Shown one piece after another: positions 51,101-58,700 of a stretch of DNA of 64,000 bases. The translations under genes were made by a program, and so were the position numbers. The stretch covers positions 65,938,100-66,002,099 of the forward strand of contig NW_026262712.1 of the NCBI RefSeq assembly GCF_021869535.1, given 5' to 3'. Within the stretch, counting starts at the first letter, position 1. The number at the start of each line of letters is the position of its first letter. A model generated the notes under the pieces. That model searched no databases. It had not been told where the DNA came from and saw only the letters and a program-made list of their open reading frames with translations. Origin of the DNA: Mytilus californianus. Lineage: Eukaryota > Mollusca > Bivalvia > Mytilida > Mytilidae.

Positions 51101-51108
51101 CAAAAGTT
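23972..51108 (-). CDS. KIAA2013: KIAA2013 homolog, 15 visible exons, 5' end missing
   Basis: The spliced reading is join of 51061-51108, 47447-47547, 46816-46938, 34600-34728, 34099-34157, 33448-33552, 32062-32135, 31080-31217, 30194-30290, 29179-29247, 27671-27870, 27198-27313, 26067-26331, 24866-24990 and 23972-24159. All junctions are GT-AG and the phases add up to about 611 residues and a stop; human KIAA2013 is about 634. The family is an uncharacterised, largely lumenal membrane protein (I believe Pfam DUF2152). Seen here: a short N-terminal tail ending RSRK, a membrane segment ([16 protein letters not shown]), a long middle region, the family signatures '[13 protein letters not shown]', '[17 protein letters not shown]', 'YYACDAGC' and '[20 protein letters not shown]', and a C-terminal membrane segment with '[13 protein letters not shown]'. 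The start codon lies in an exon upstream of 51108 that I could not identify. It is head to head with BBS2. Function is unknown. Confidence 0.88.
24535..24850 (+). repeat. Two short repeats with shared tail, tandem
   Basis: Two ~125-bp segments begin 'gagcttaacatatcgtttag' and 'gagcttgacatattgcaaag'. They end 'ttgctgtctcattgacatat' and 'ccttgtctcattgatgaata', each followed by (a/c)tccttttat. They lie inside the last KIAA2013 intron. Confidence 0.55.
24866..24990 (-). CDS. KIAA2013: KIAA2013 homolog, visible exon 14
   Basis: 125 nt, acceptor TTTTTCAG, donor GTAATG. It encodes [16 protein letters not shown] and [19 protein letters not shown], nearly collinear with human 'VTQPITPLLYISTDLTHLQ'. 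Confidence 0.9.
26067..26331 (-). CDS. KIAA2013: KIAA2013 homolog, visible exon 13
   Basis: 265 nt, acceptor TATAAG, donor GTATAA. It encodes [17 protein letters not shown], a region with two N-glycosylation sequons (NNT, NIS), and [17 protein letters not shown]. The acceptor lacks a strong pyrimidine tract and abuts a 45-bp tandem repeat. Confidence 0.88.
26343..26480. repeat. 45-bp tandem repeat, three copies
   Basis: The phrase 'atagcttcagcgacatgttt' followed by 'cattgaaatataaaattt' recurs exactly 45 bp apart (at about 26351, 26396 and 26441). It begins about ten bases from the acceptor of KIAA2013 exon 13. Confidence 0.9.
27198..27313 (-). CDS. KIAA2013: KIAA2013 homolog, visible exon 12
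   Basis: 116 nt, acceptor CATTAG, donor GTACAT. It encodes [10 protein letters not shown] and [17 protein letters not shown], matching human 'HAENLWPGRL' and 'KRGCKGLVKVG'. Confidence 0.88.
27671..27870 (-). CDS. KIAA2013: KIAA2013 homolog, visible exon 11
   Basis: 200 nt, acceptor ATTCAAG, donor GTAAGT. It encodes [27 protein letters not shown] and the strongly conserved [13 protein letters not shown]. It holds a likely N-glycosylation sequon (NTT), in keeping with a lumenal location. Confidence 0.9.
28990..29065 (+). repeat. Shared repeat tail fragment in KIAA2013 intron
   Basis: 'agggttgctatctcattgac' followed by 'ttactcccacttctctttttatt' is the same 3' tail found at several other sites in the window. 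Confidence 0.5.
29179..29247 (-). CDS. KIAA2013: KIAA2013 homolog, visible exon 10
   Basis: 69 nt (23 codons), acceptor TTTTAG, donor GTAAGT. It encodes [18 protein letters not shown] and ends KVWRD, a predicted helix. Confidence 0.8.
30194..30290 (-). CDS. KIAA2013: KIAA2013 homolog, visible exon 9
   Basis: 97 nt, acceptor TTTAAG, donor GTACAC. It encodes [17 protein letters not shown] and ends LQRSVDQ, aligning with human 'LWVVHVSGPINPQ'. Confidence 0.8.
31080..31217 (-). CDS. KIAA2013: KIAA2013 homolog, visible exon 8
   Basis: 138 nt, acceptor TTTTGCAG, donor GTAAGA. It encodes [18 protein letters not shown] and a beta-rich stretch ending VAIKAGK. Confidence 0.8.
32062..32135 (-). CDS. 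KIAA2013: KIAA2013 homolog, visible exon 7
   Basis: 74 nt, acceptor TTCTGTAG, donor GTAACT. It encodes [18 protein letters not shown] and on to the AG that starts the next codon. Confidence 0.78.
32471..32810. repeat. Near-perfect 170-bp tandem duplication
   Basis: Two adjacent 170-bp copies (32471-32640 and 32641-32810) run from 'tttcaattatgagagatgaa' to 'gctcgtcac'. The only difference I see is 'tagcgctcg' versus 'tagtgctcg'. It lies in the intron between visible exons 6 and 7. Confidence 0.92.
33448..33552 (-). CDS. KIAA2013: KIAA2013 homolog, visible exon 6
   Basis: 105 nt (35 codons), acceptor TTTTTCAG, donor GTATGT. It encodes [18 protein letters not shown] and ends IRNPS, corresponding to the human ...RIQLNNPT segment. 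Confidence 0.83.
34099..34157 (-). CDS. KIAA2013: KIAA2013 homolog, visible exon 5
   Basis: 59 nt, acceptor ATTACAG, donor GTAAGT. It encodes [19 protein letters not shown]. It is too short to stand out by itself, but its phases fit exons 4 and 6 exactly. Confidence 0.78.
34345..34590 (+). repeat. Single decayed unit of the 11-14 kb pearl-like family
   Basis: Same block order as the start of the array at 11100: 'ctgctgtcagtttaaaagtg', 'taagtccattattcagtaaa', 'tttcatgaaggtttaacaaa', 'ttattgatgtctaaaaaa'. It lies just before the donor of KIAA2013 exon 4 (read on the other strand). Confidence 0.55.
34600..34728 (-). CDS. KIAA2013: KIAA2013 homolog, visible exon 4
   Basis: 129 nt, acceptor ATTTCCAG, donor GTAAGT. 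It encodes [18 protein letters not shown] through AHLDDYISK, matching the human NGFLALD...LWV segment in position and spacing. Confidence 0.85.
35159..35201 (+). repeat. Left terminal inverted repeat of the 11-kb element
   Basis: Begins CAGTCAGAGCTCTGAC and ends AATAAAATGACTTC. It contains the perfect 14-bp palindrome GTCAGAGCTCTGAC (35161-35174). It is preceded by TTTAG. Confidence 0.92.
35190..40060. repeat. Irregular array of palindromic TGACTT-N4-AGGTCA units
   Basis: About fifteen copies of a phrase of the type 'aaactgacttnaacaggtca' + 'aatcatgttctgacttnaaa' + 'gagtcagtcaaaactaaa' occur at irregular spacing (roughly 140-680 bp, from about 35830 to 40040). Between them lie shared spacers ('aatgtatgggaaagccagat', 'caataatgaggactataaaa', 'tttatttggtatattcaata'). 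Simpler single palindromes (gacttccataggtcag, gacttgtacaggtcag, gacttcgagaggtcat) lie in 35190-35410 next to the left TIR. Confidence 0.85.
40255..40493. mobile_element. 239-bp fold-back MITE
   Basis: The left end 'agggacgccatcaaaagacc' plus 'aatgtaggataaaaaa..cttaa' pairs with the right end 'ttaagttttttatcctacat' plus 'tgaacttttgatgtcgtccct' over about 40 bp with few mismatches. The centre is GT/GGGG-rich. No coding capacity. Confidence 0.8.
41515..41711 (+). repeat. SINE-like dispersed repeat, better-preserved copy
   Basis: Runs from 'gattagaccgttggtttttc' through 'ccctttatagcttgctgttc' and 'ggccataccttgacctataa' to 'gagttgtctcattggcactc' and 'ataccacatcttcctatatc'. It is the better copy of the family at 3412-3622 and is nested within the 11-kb element. 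Confidence 0.65.
42800..44310. repeat. 132-bp tandem repeat with 397-bp higher-order period
   Basis: Monomers share 'gttagattcagcatatcaaa', 'gaaccccaa..attcaattttt' and 'caaacaaagtttaattttgg'. Three monomer types alternate (acatggttagattc, acatgtttagattc, acacggttagattt), giving a period of about 397 bp: the 'catggttagattc' type starts at 42861, 43258, 43655 and 44053. Frames of about 100 codons stay open on both strands because the monomer length is close to a multiple of three. Confidence 0.9.
44777..44960. repeat. Two adjacent near-perfect hairpins
   Basis: Hairpin 1 (44777-44852) and hairpin 2 (44881-44960) share arms of about 28-31 bp built on 'taatttaaaagcagtgtaag' and 'cttacactg..ttaaattat'. 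The hairpin 2 arms differ by a single extra A. Loops are about 19 bases. Confidence 0.9.
45780..46289. other. Right subterminal region of the 11-kb element
   Basis: Less AT-rich than the rest of the element, with further palindromic pieces (ctgacctgaacaagtcagaa at 45858; acaggtcagaa at 46256; gacttgaagaagtc at 46282). No coding frame. Confidence 0.5.
46290..46332 (-). repeat. Right terminal inverted repeat of the 11-kb element
   Basis: Exact reverse complement of 35159-35201, ending GTCAGAGCTCTGACTG, followed by TTTAG. Confidence 0.92.
46816..46938 (-). CDS. KIAA2013: KIAA2013 homolog, visible exon 3
   Basis: 123 nt, acceptor TTTTTTCAG, donor GTAGGT. It encodes [18 protein letters not shown] through EQFYPAYV, aligning with the human region just after the anchor. 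The 12-kb intron that follows (34729-46815) contains the 11-kb inverted-repeat element. Confidence 0.82.
47447..47547 (-). CDS. KIAA2013: KIAA2013 homolog, visible exon 2 (signal anchor)
   Basis: 101 nt, acceptor TTTTTTCAG, donor GTAAAA. It encodes SRK followed by about 17 hydrophobic residues and then [15 protein letters not shown]. Positive charges before the hydrophobic run predict a cytosolic N-terminus (signal anchor). Confidence 0.8.
48100..49264. mobile_element. Element with hAT-like ends in KIAA2013 intron
   Basis: The left end CAGAGCTCACACTAC (48100-48114) and right end GTAGCGTGAGCCCTG (49250-49264) are inverted repeats with 13 of 15 matches. The hexamer CATTAT flanks both sides (48094-48099 and 49265-49270). 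At 1165 bp with no long frame, it is non-autonomous. CAG...CTG termini are typical of hAT, though the duplication is 6 bp rather than 8. Confidence 0.7.
49319..50529. mobile_element. Fold-back element with tandem-repeat arms
   Basis: The left arm (about 49326-49465) is a tandem array of ~15-bp units 'aactcgtaccantgt'. The right arm (about 50391-50520) is the inverted array 'ggtacgagtttacantggta'. The 10-mer GTGTCATGAG flanks both ends (49309-49318 and 50530-50539) at the same distance from the arms, as expected for a target duplication. The 925-bp centre contains a separate palindrome at 50030-50182. Apparent frames in the right arm are repeat artefacts. Confidence 0.8.
50030..50182. mobile_element. 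153-bp palindromic MITE inside the fold-back element
   Basis: Arms of about 65-70 bp: 'tggctgtgtttggatatacg' pairs with 'cgtatatccaaacacagcca', and 'cctatggttatccataggta' pairs with 'tacctatgggtaaccatagg'. The loop is near 'ttctatatatcaa'. Confidence 0.85.
51061..51108 (-). CDS. KIAA2013: KIAA2013 homolog, visible exon 1 (cytosolic tail)
   Basis: 48 nt between a TTCTTGCAG acceptor and a GTAAAG donor. It encodes [15 protein letters not shown] and the first two bases of the next Arg codon, immediately before the membrane segment. An ATG in this exon is out of frame with exon 2. This is the least certain exon because the N-terminus is poorly conserved. Confidence 0.6.
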
Positions 51109-52630
51109 CTGCAAGAATTTATTTATTTCTGGTAGTTTGTTATTATGAAACTAATTTAGCAATTTAATTCTTAAATTTCTGATTGCATCTTATGTAAATG
51201 TAGAATTGTCAACACATATGTGTCATCAATCATCTATGTCCAAAATGTATTTAAAGAAAATCAAAAAGTTGATTTCTGCAAAATATTTAGGCCCAACCCT
51301 TCATTGCTTCAATCAAACTTAAACATGTTAAAATGGGGTAAAAATATCGATTACATGATCAAAAGCAAATCAGTCTCTTCGATTTATTAGCTGAAACCTT
51401 AACATAGCCTCACCTAAAGTTAAAGCTCACACAGTCAAAGCTCATGCTGTCAAAGCTCTACTCTAGTCCGACCAAAATTAAGAGTACTGGATACTGCGTA
51501 ACCATTCAGGGATCCACAACAAATTTCACAAATTGAAAAAGTAAAGAGAAGAGCAGTCCTGCTTAACATGTTACAGATATGAATTTATGATGACAGACTT
51601 ATATTGGTACCCACTTGAAATTAAGCGCCAACGATACAGATTTGTTTTCTTTTACAAAATTATACATGAATTTGTTGCCACAGGCCCAGCAGCCCAGGCT
51701 TGTAAAATTACTCTTGGGTCTGTAAAAATCATCTCTACAGGCCAACAGAGTCTAACTAAAATTTACAAAAAATTGAGCTCCGTCCTGTAAAGTTTATCAT
51801 GAAGACTGTAGACCTGATTTTTACAGGCCCGTCAGCAATTTTACAAGCCTGGGTTGATGGGCCTGTGGTTAAGCATGAAGACAGTCAAAAGGGGTATTTC
51901 ATTCATAAAATCAAAATTTGAATGTCGTGTATTCTACACTATGATATTATTAAGTGATTATTTCTGTATTGGCCTTATTATTGGTTCAAGACTTGCTGTA
52001 TAGGCCAAGAAACCAATAACCAGGCCATTACAGACATGACGGAAATAACCATGTAAAGTCATTATGATATCTTTATTAATTATAAACTATTGTGTTTATG
52101 TGTGTTTCACAATATTTTTTTTTCCATTTTGTACCTTGAACTGGAACTATTCCAACATGAGTTTTCTTTTATTTGCTGCAATGTCAAATGATCTGGTACT
52201 GTTTCTATGTGTCTTCTTCATTTTCTGATTCTGAAGACTGTGGATTTGTTCACCTTTTTCAGTCACTATAAAGTGTTCCAATTTATATGTAGACGCAACA
52301 CACGAAAGGTAATGCCATTGTATGAGAGATTGAGAAACAAAAAAATAAACAAAATTAGGAGTTGAGGATGATGGCCTGAATGAGCGATGATGAGATAACT
52401 ATCAATAGAACATCTGACCAAAGAGCAAAGACGAGAACAATTACAGGTCTCCCTTCAACAATTCAGTACTTTACAAAATAATACAATATAGAAAGCATTA
52501 AAGCTGCCTCAGGTAAAACATATACTGCTGTACCTGCTTATTTATTAAAATTTATCAAAAGATCTAATAATGATTGCACTATTTTGATATACAAAACAGT
52601 AACTAATATCTTCCTTTTTTTTTTTTGCAG
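51109..52630. promoter_or_regulatory. Intergenic region between KIAA2013 and BBS2
   Basis: It lies between the 5'-most visible exon of the minus-strand KIAA2013 homolog and the acceptor of the BBS2 start-codon exon. The KIAA2013 first exon and the BBS2 5' untranslated exon and promoter should be in or near it. No TATA box or conserved promoter motif could be assigned. It contains a 191-bp fold-back element and a small inverted pair (attattggttc / gaaaccaataa) near 51970-52020. Bidirectional promoter activity is an inference from geometry alone. Confidence 0.35.
51678..51868. mobile_element. 191-bp fold-back MITE between the two genes
   Basis: The left 'ccacaggcccagcagcccag' + 'gcttgtaaaatt' + 'gtctgtaaaaatca' pairs with the right 'tgatttttacagg' + 'aattttacaagc' + 'ctgggttgatgggcctgtgg'. 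Arms are about 65 bp, with mismatches. Confidence 0.82.
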
Positions 52631-52636
52631 CAACCA

Positions 52637-52669
52637 ATGAAAATTTATCATGTTGGTGCCAATATTTAA
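52637..52669 (+). promoter_or_regulatory. Upstream open frame overlapping the BBS2 start
   Basis: An ATG 13 bases before the BBS2 ATG, in a favourable context (A at -3), opens a 10-codon frame that overlaps the BBS2 start codon and stops at TAA. It could reduce initiation at the main start. No conservation evidence is available. Confidence 0.35.
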
Positions 52670-52766
52670 TTTAAAAATTCACCACAAGGTGAATCCACGG
52701 ATGGTAACCGTTGGTAAATACGATGGTAAACACCCAGCATTAACATGTGCTACCACAGCAGGAAAG
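52650..52766 (+). CDS. BBS2: BBS2 exon 1 (coding part)
   Basis: 39 codons from ATG to AGGAAAG before donor gtgagt. The exon itself begins at 52631 after a TTTTTTGCAG acceptor, so 19 nt are untranslated. It encodes the first propeller strand with [18 protein letters not shown]. Confidence 0.93.
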
Positions 52767-55700
52767 GTGAGTCTTGTCTATCTTACAAAACAAGAGAGGT
52801 TCTATTGGAGAAGTGATCAAGATACAATGAAGATACTTAATATATACAATGTACAATGATTGTTGGTGTATATGCCAATGACAGTGTTCTTGTTAGCTGT
52901 CTTGTAGAAGATTAACATGTAATATATATACACTGTATATATATAGATATTGAATACCTTCAAAGGTATATTGTGTAAATATGCCAACTCAACAATACAA
53001 AAATTCCAGAAAAGACATTTAGTAAATATATTCTTCAACAAGAGAAGTTCCAATCTGTCAATTGCCAAAATTAAATTAAGGTGGTACATACATGACATAA
53101 CACTACAGGGACTGACCCCGGAGATAACTCTGTAAAAATCAGCTGAACGTTAAATGTTTTAATCGCGATCTATTGTTAATGAAATATTAAGCTTCTCAAT
53201 GATCAAAATTAGTGTTTGTCAAACTGCTATATATCCAATGAAATTTTTCCAATAAAGTATGTGGTTCAAGTTTTTTATTAAGAAATTTTTATATTTTTGT
53301 CAAAGGGTCAAAGTAAATATTTTGTCAAAATTTTATGATAATTAAACAAGCCAAATTAATTTTAGTCAAGGTGTTTAGTACCACCTTAAACAGAGCCTAC
53401 CAAACTAACCAAAGATCTGCTGTCAACACCAAATTCACAAAAACACTATGATATAACCAAAGACCACCACTGTCTACATGGTTCCTGACTTAAACAAGCA
53501 TATTTATATACATACTGAAGTGTTTATATCAAATGTCTATAATTTTGAAAATGGTAAAATAGGTAAGGTGCCCATGGTTGTTTGACTTTACATTGGATAG
53601 ATTTTGTCCTTTTTTGTGAATGGTTTTCTACAGGTACTCTTGGCTTCCGCCCCCCCCCCCCCCCCCCCAAAAAAAAAAAAACAACAAGAAAAAACTGACT
53701 AACTTGATACATGTATAGCTAATGCAAAGTAGCTGAAATAGCTTAAGAAACAAACATTTTGTACAAATGGGTATTTCCTCGATCTTGATATCTATATCAT
53801 TAATGGAAAGCTTAATACTAAAATATATGATAAAAGAGATGATTTTTCATTTCCTATCGTTAATTATCCATTTTTAGATGGTGACGTTCCCTTGTCACCA
53901 TCTTACGGTGTTTATATATCTCAACTTGTACGATTCGCTCGTGTATGTAACAATGTTTTAGATTTTAACGAGAGAAATTTATGTATTACTGAAAAATTAT
54001 TACACCAGGGTTTTCGATATCACAAACTAGTCAAAACATTTACTAAATTTTATCATCGGTATAAGGACATCATTCGTAAATATAGCTCAACATGCAGACT
54101 TCTTATACGTTCAGGTATTTCACATCCAATTTTTTATGGAAATATTCTTTATAAAGCACAAAAATGTCAGTATCACCTCTGAAGCTAACAAAACCTTTAA
54201 ATAGACTTATTAAGAAGGGATATAGTTACGATACTGTTGTCAGGTCATTAAAAATTGCATATTTTGGCGTTAATATTGATTCACTTATAGGGTCTTTGCA
54301 TCGGCACTAAACACATTTATTTAAAAACCAGTTGTTGGCATGACACGGGTTATGTTCTTCTCATATATGTTATGATGGTATGATACTAAACCCCTAACGG
54401 GAAGGATTGTGCCTGATATTCATATGATGAAGACATAATCTTTCAATCAGTTTAATTGAAGTCTGGAGCTGGCATGTCAGTTAACTGCTAGTAGTCTGTT
54501 GTTATTTATGTATTATTGTCATTTTGTTTATTTTCTTTGGTTACATCTTCTGACATCAGACTCGGACTTCTCTTGAACTGAATTTTAATGTGCGTATTGT
54601 TATGCGTTTACTTTTCTACATTGGCTAGAGGTATAGGGGGAGGGTTGAGATCTCATAAACATGTTTAACCCCGCCGCATTTTTGCGCCTGTCCCAAGTCA
54701 GGAGCCTCTAGCCTTTGTTAGTCTTGTATTATTTTTGATTTTAGTTTCTTGTGTACAATTTGGAGTTTAGTATGGCGTTCATTATCACTGAACTAGTATA
54801 TATATTTGTTTAGGGGCCAGCTGAAGGACGCCTCCGGGTGCGGGAATTTCTCGCTGCATTGAAGACCTGTTGGTGACCTTCTGCTGTTGTCTGTTCTATG
54901 GTCAGGTTGTTGTCTCTTTGACACATTCCCCATTTCCATTCTCAATTTTATTGATACATCAAATGTCTTATGTAAAAATTAAGCCTGTCTACATTCACAG
55001 CTTCAGAGTCAAATAACTATATTGTATTGATTTTCGCTTGCTAAGCTTTAATTTCACGAGTACTGTACATTCCTTAAACATGTCACAAAGAATTAAGGAT
55101 TGTAACAGCAAAATTTGAGATCAACAAGTATTCAATATGAATAAAAAAAGATATGGGATTATTCAGGGTATACATCAATGAGACAGCAACCCAACAACAC
55201 AAATAAAAAAACACAAAGTAACAGCATGTGTTTCTTTAAAGGGTTACCAGTTTTTGGCTCACCTGTCCCAACGGGCCAATTGAGCTTTTCCCATCACTTG
55301 GTGTCTGTCATCCGTCGTCGTCCGTTTACTTTTACAAAAATCTTCTCCTCTGAAACTACTGGACCAAATTTAACCGAACTTGGCCACAATCATCATTTGG
55401 GTATCTAGTTTGAAAAATGTGTCCGATGACCCTGCCTGCCAACAAAGATGGCCGACATGGCTAAAAATAGAACATAGGGGTAAACTGCAAGTTTTGTCTA
55501 TTATTCTGAAAACTGTTATAAATATTGAAAATCTGACAGGGCAAAAATGTTCAGAATGTTGAGCTCTACCAATTGTTTATTGACATCAAAGCCATCAGGC
55601 AACTTATAGGAGTTATTGCTCTTAAATGACAAATTTTACCAATTTTTTTTAATTTTTGTTTTTTTATCTTGAAAACTATAATAGATAGAGATATAAGTTG

Positions 55701-58700
55701 CAATAATGATCAGCAAGAAAAGATCTACAAATAAGTATGCAAGGTTGAAATCGTCAGTAGACTCCAAATTAGAGTTATTGCCCTTTGATGATGATTTTTA
55801 CCATTTTTTTGTGTTTTTGCCATATATCTTAATAACCATAATTGTTAAATCGAAATTTTAAATAACAAAAGTGATCAGCAAGGCAAGATCCACTAACAAG
55901 TCAAATGTTGCCGATATAGTAAGTAGACTGTCACTCTTCATAGGAGTGAATGCCCTTAAATGATGATTTATTTTTTACCCTCTTTTGTGTTTTGAGCAAC
56001 TTAAAGAAGATAGAGAGAAACTAAACAGACAAAATGATCAGCAAAAGCTGCAAATACAAGATCAACAAAAAAGAAATTTTTGACATAAATTCTATTCTAG
56101 TCTACAATGTTGGAGAGAGTCCATTGTTGATTATGCACTTAGACCTAAGTGAACGATACAGGCTCTTTAGAGCTTCTAGTTAGTTAAGTTAACAGTTTTA
56201 ATAAAAGTGATTGAAATATTGTTAAATGATGTAAGACATAAATATTTTTTCAGGTATTGATTCACAGTCCACACACAAGAGGTCAGCGTGGAGGAAGAGT
56301 GGACACCACAAAAGACCAAGATATCAATTTATTAAATATAAATCAACAAGTATCATCAGTGTGTGCTGGATCACTAAATGGAAAGAATGATATACTGGCT
56401 ATAGGAACACAAACAAATATACTGGCTTATGATGTCAATAATAATAGTGATTTGTTTTATAAGGATGTGAGTTATATATCAACTATTATATACTTATAGA
56501 TTATCTTTGGTTTTTCAAACGAGAGGATGTTTCTCAGCTACAATCTCATTGAAGGCCGATAACCTCGAGCTTGAAAGACCATTGATAATCTGTTAATTTC
56601 TGTTTTCCTATGCAACGTCAATGATGTAGGCTCATGACGTCATACATTCTCTTTCTCTCAACTGAGAAAAAATACGCTTTTGCAAGTTGGCCTTAGATAC
56701 TAGTGATAATTTTCTATCACATGCAAGTAACATGATATGAAAAATTATCACAAAAAAGGATCAAAGGAAAAATACACCAAAATAGTGATAATTGTGTCAT
56801 TTTATTTATAAATGTCTTATGTTTTAATGTAAAATTCTATTACTTAAACTATATTTCATTACCAGAGAAATTTCGTTTACACAGCTTCATTATAAAGTCA
56901 TTTGTTATTTTACCAGATTATCATAATACAAAAAATGCCTGCATCAATAACTAATCACATTACGTATATGTTTTATAAGCTTCCATCATTTTGATTGGTA
57001 AAAAACAATCATGTTGTGTACTAAAGTAATAATTATGTTTCAATAAAATGCAACATCCATGAATACATACATGTTCTCTCCATGACAATGTTTCAACATT
57101 GCATAGGAATATTTAAAACAAAACAAATTAAAAGCTTGATTTAACTCATTATGTCATGGTTTAAGAATTTAAATTGTAATTATAAGAATTGATTGCTTTT
57201 TTGTTCATAGTAATTTTTTGTTGTTAAGAAGTAGAGCCAGTTACCCCCAAAAAACAGCCCTGTAAAGGTGTATGTTTTAAACTTCAATTGTTTGAGTTAA
57301 TCTAATGTGTGTTTTGTTAAATGTTTTATTCTTAAAAGTATAATAAGACAGTTGTATATCTGCTTCAAATGTTATAAATATGTTAGCCAAAAAAAGAAAT
57401 AGGTTTCATTTTAGTCCATTTTTCTAGAAATTTGTGACCTTTTTTCATGATATATGTGTAGCCACCCCTCTCCCATTGAAATGTTTGTTAAAAAGTAAAG
57501 AATATGGTATATTAAGAATATTTCAGCAAAAATATTATGCAAAAAATTAGATTTTTCGTGAAATTCACCTTCATTTATGATGTCACAAATACATCACTAA
57601 TGATGCAATTGGTTAAAATCTTCTTTGCCTAAAATAATTTGACATTTTAACATATGTTTTCATCAAATTTTCACAATATCATTGCAGATTTTCTATGCCA
57701 AAATTATGAGTTAGTGAACCAACTCCTTTATTGACTGTTCACACATTGTAATACAAAGCACTTCTTCACTTCATTCAATGCTTTAACAGCCCCATAAAAC
57801 TACAAAAAGAAGCATTCAATTCTAATTTAAGATAAGAAATTATCATGATCATGATGATAAGAATGAAGAGAAACAGTTCAAGGAATATGCTTTCTATCAG
57901 AAACACACAAAATTATTTTCACAACACTTTTAATATAAATGAATATAAAATATTGTAACACATATGTATAATTATGTACTAAGCATTCATCTTCAAAATA
58001 TTTTTCTAGTGTGCAGATGGGGCCAACTGTATTGTTATAGGAAAGTTAGGAACCATTATAGAACCAATGGTATTGATTGGTGGTAATTGTTCACTACAAG
58101 GATATAACCAGGATGGAAATGATATATTTTGGACAGTGAGTAGATTCATTGACAACAGACTATTATTAGTAAAACTATGAAACATTTTCAAAACATCTGG
58201 CTTACATTAAGGCTTATATTTATCCACTACAATATATTGAAAATCAACTTAATTTTGTGAGCATTTTTTTTCACGAAGAAAAAAATTTGTGTATATTACA
58301 AAAAGTATTTTCTCTTATAAGAATACACCAACAAAGTTAGGAAATTATGGCATCGTTATGAAAATAAGTTGGTTTACAGTATTGAATAAGATACTTAAAG
58401 AGACTTGGTTCTTTCTATATTATTTTGTCTTTAGAAATATAAAACAAAATTTGGAAATTGCTTCTTAAAGGAGATATGTTAAGCACTATAGTACATCATG
58501 CATTTCTGAGACTAATAATCTGTTTATACACTCTATAGTTAACTACAAATAATCGAGGAATGATTGTTTGTTCCTTGATCAATCATAGTAATGGACAAAA
58601 GACCAATTTAAAAAAATCTTATTTTCTTGACTTTCATTGATGATTTAAACAAACCAAAAAATTATGTGGTAAAGGGGTGGGAGGTGGTATTTTTTATTTG

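Noticed and set aside
52295..52325. A short minus-strand ATG frame (MALPF) with a GTGTTG donor as the missing KIAA2013 first exon
   Set aside because: The phase would fit, but the donor is weak and five residues give no homology support, so I do not call it.
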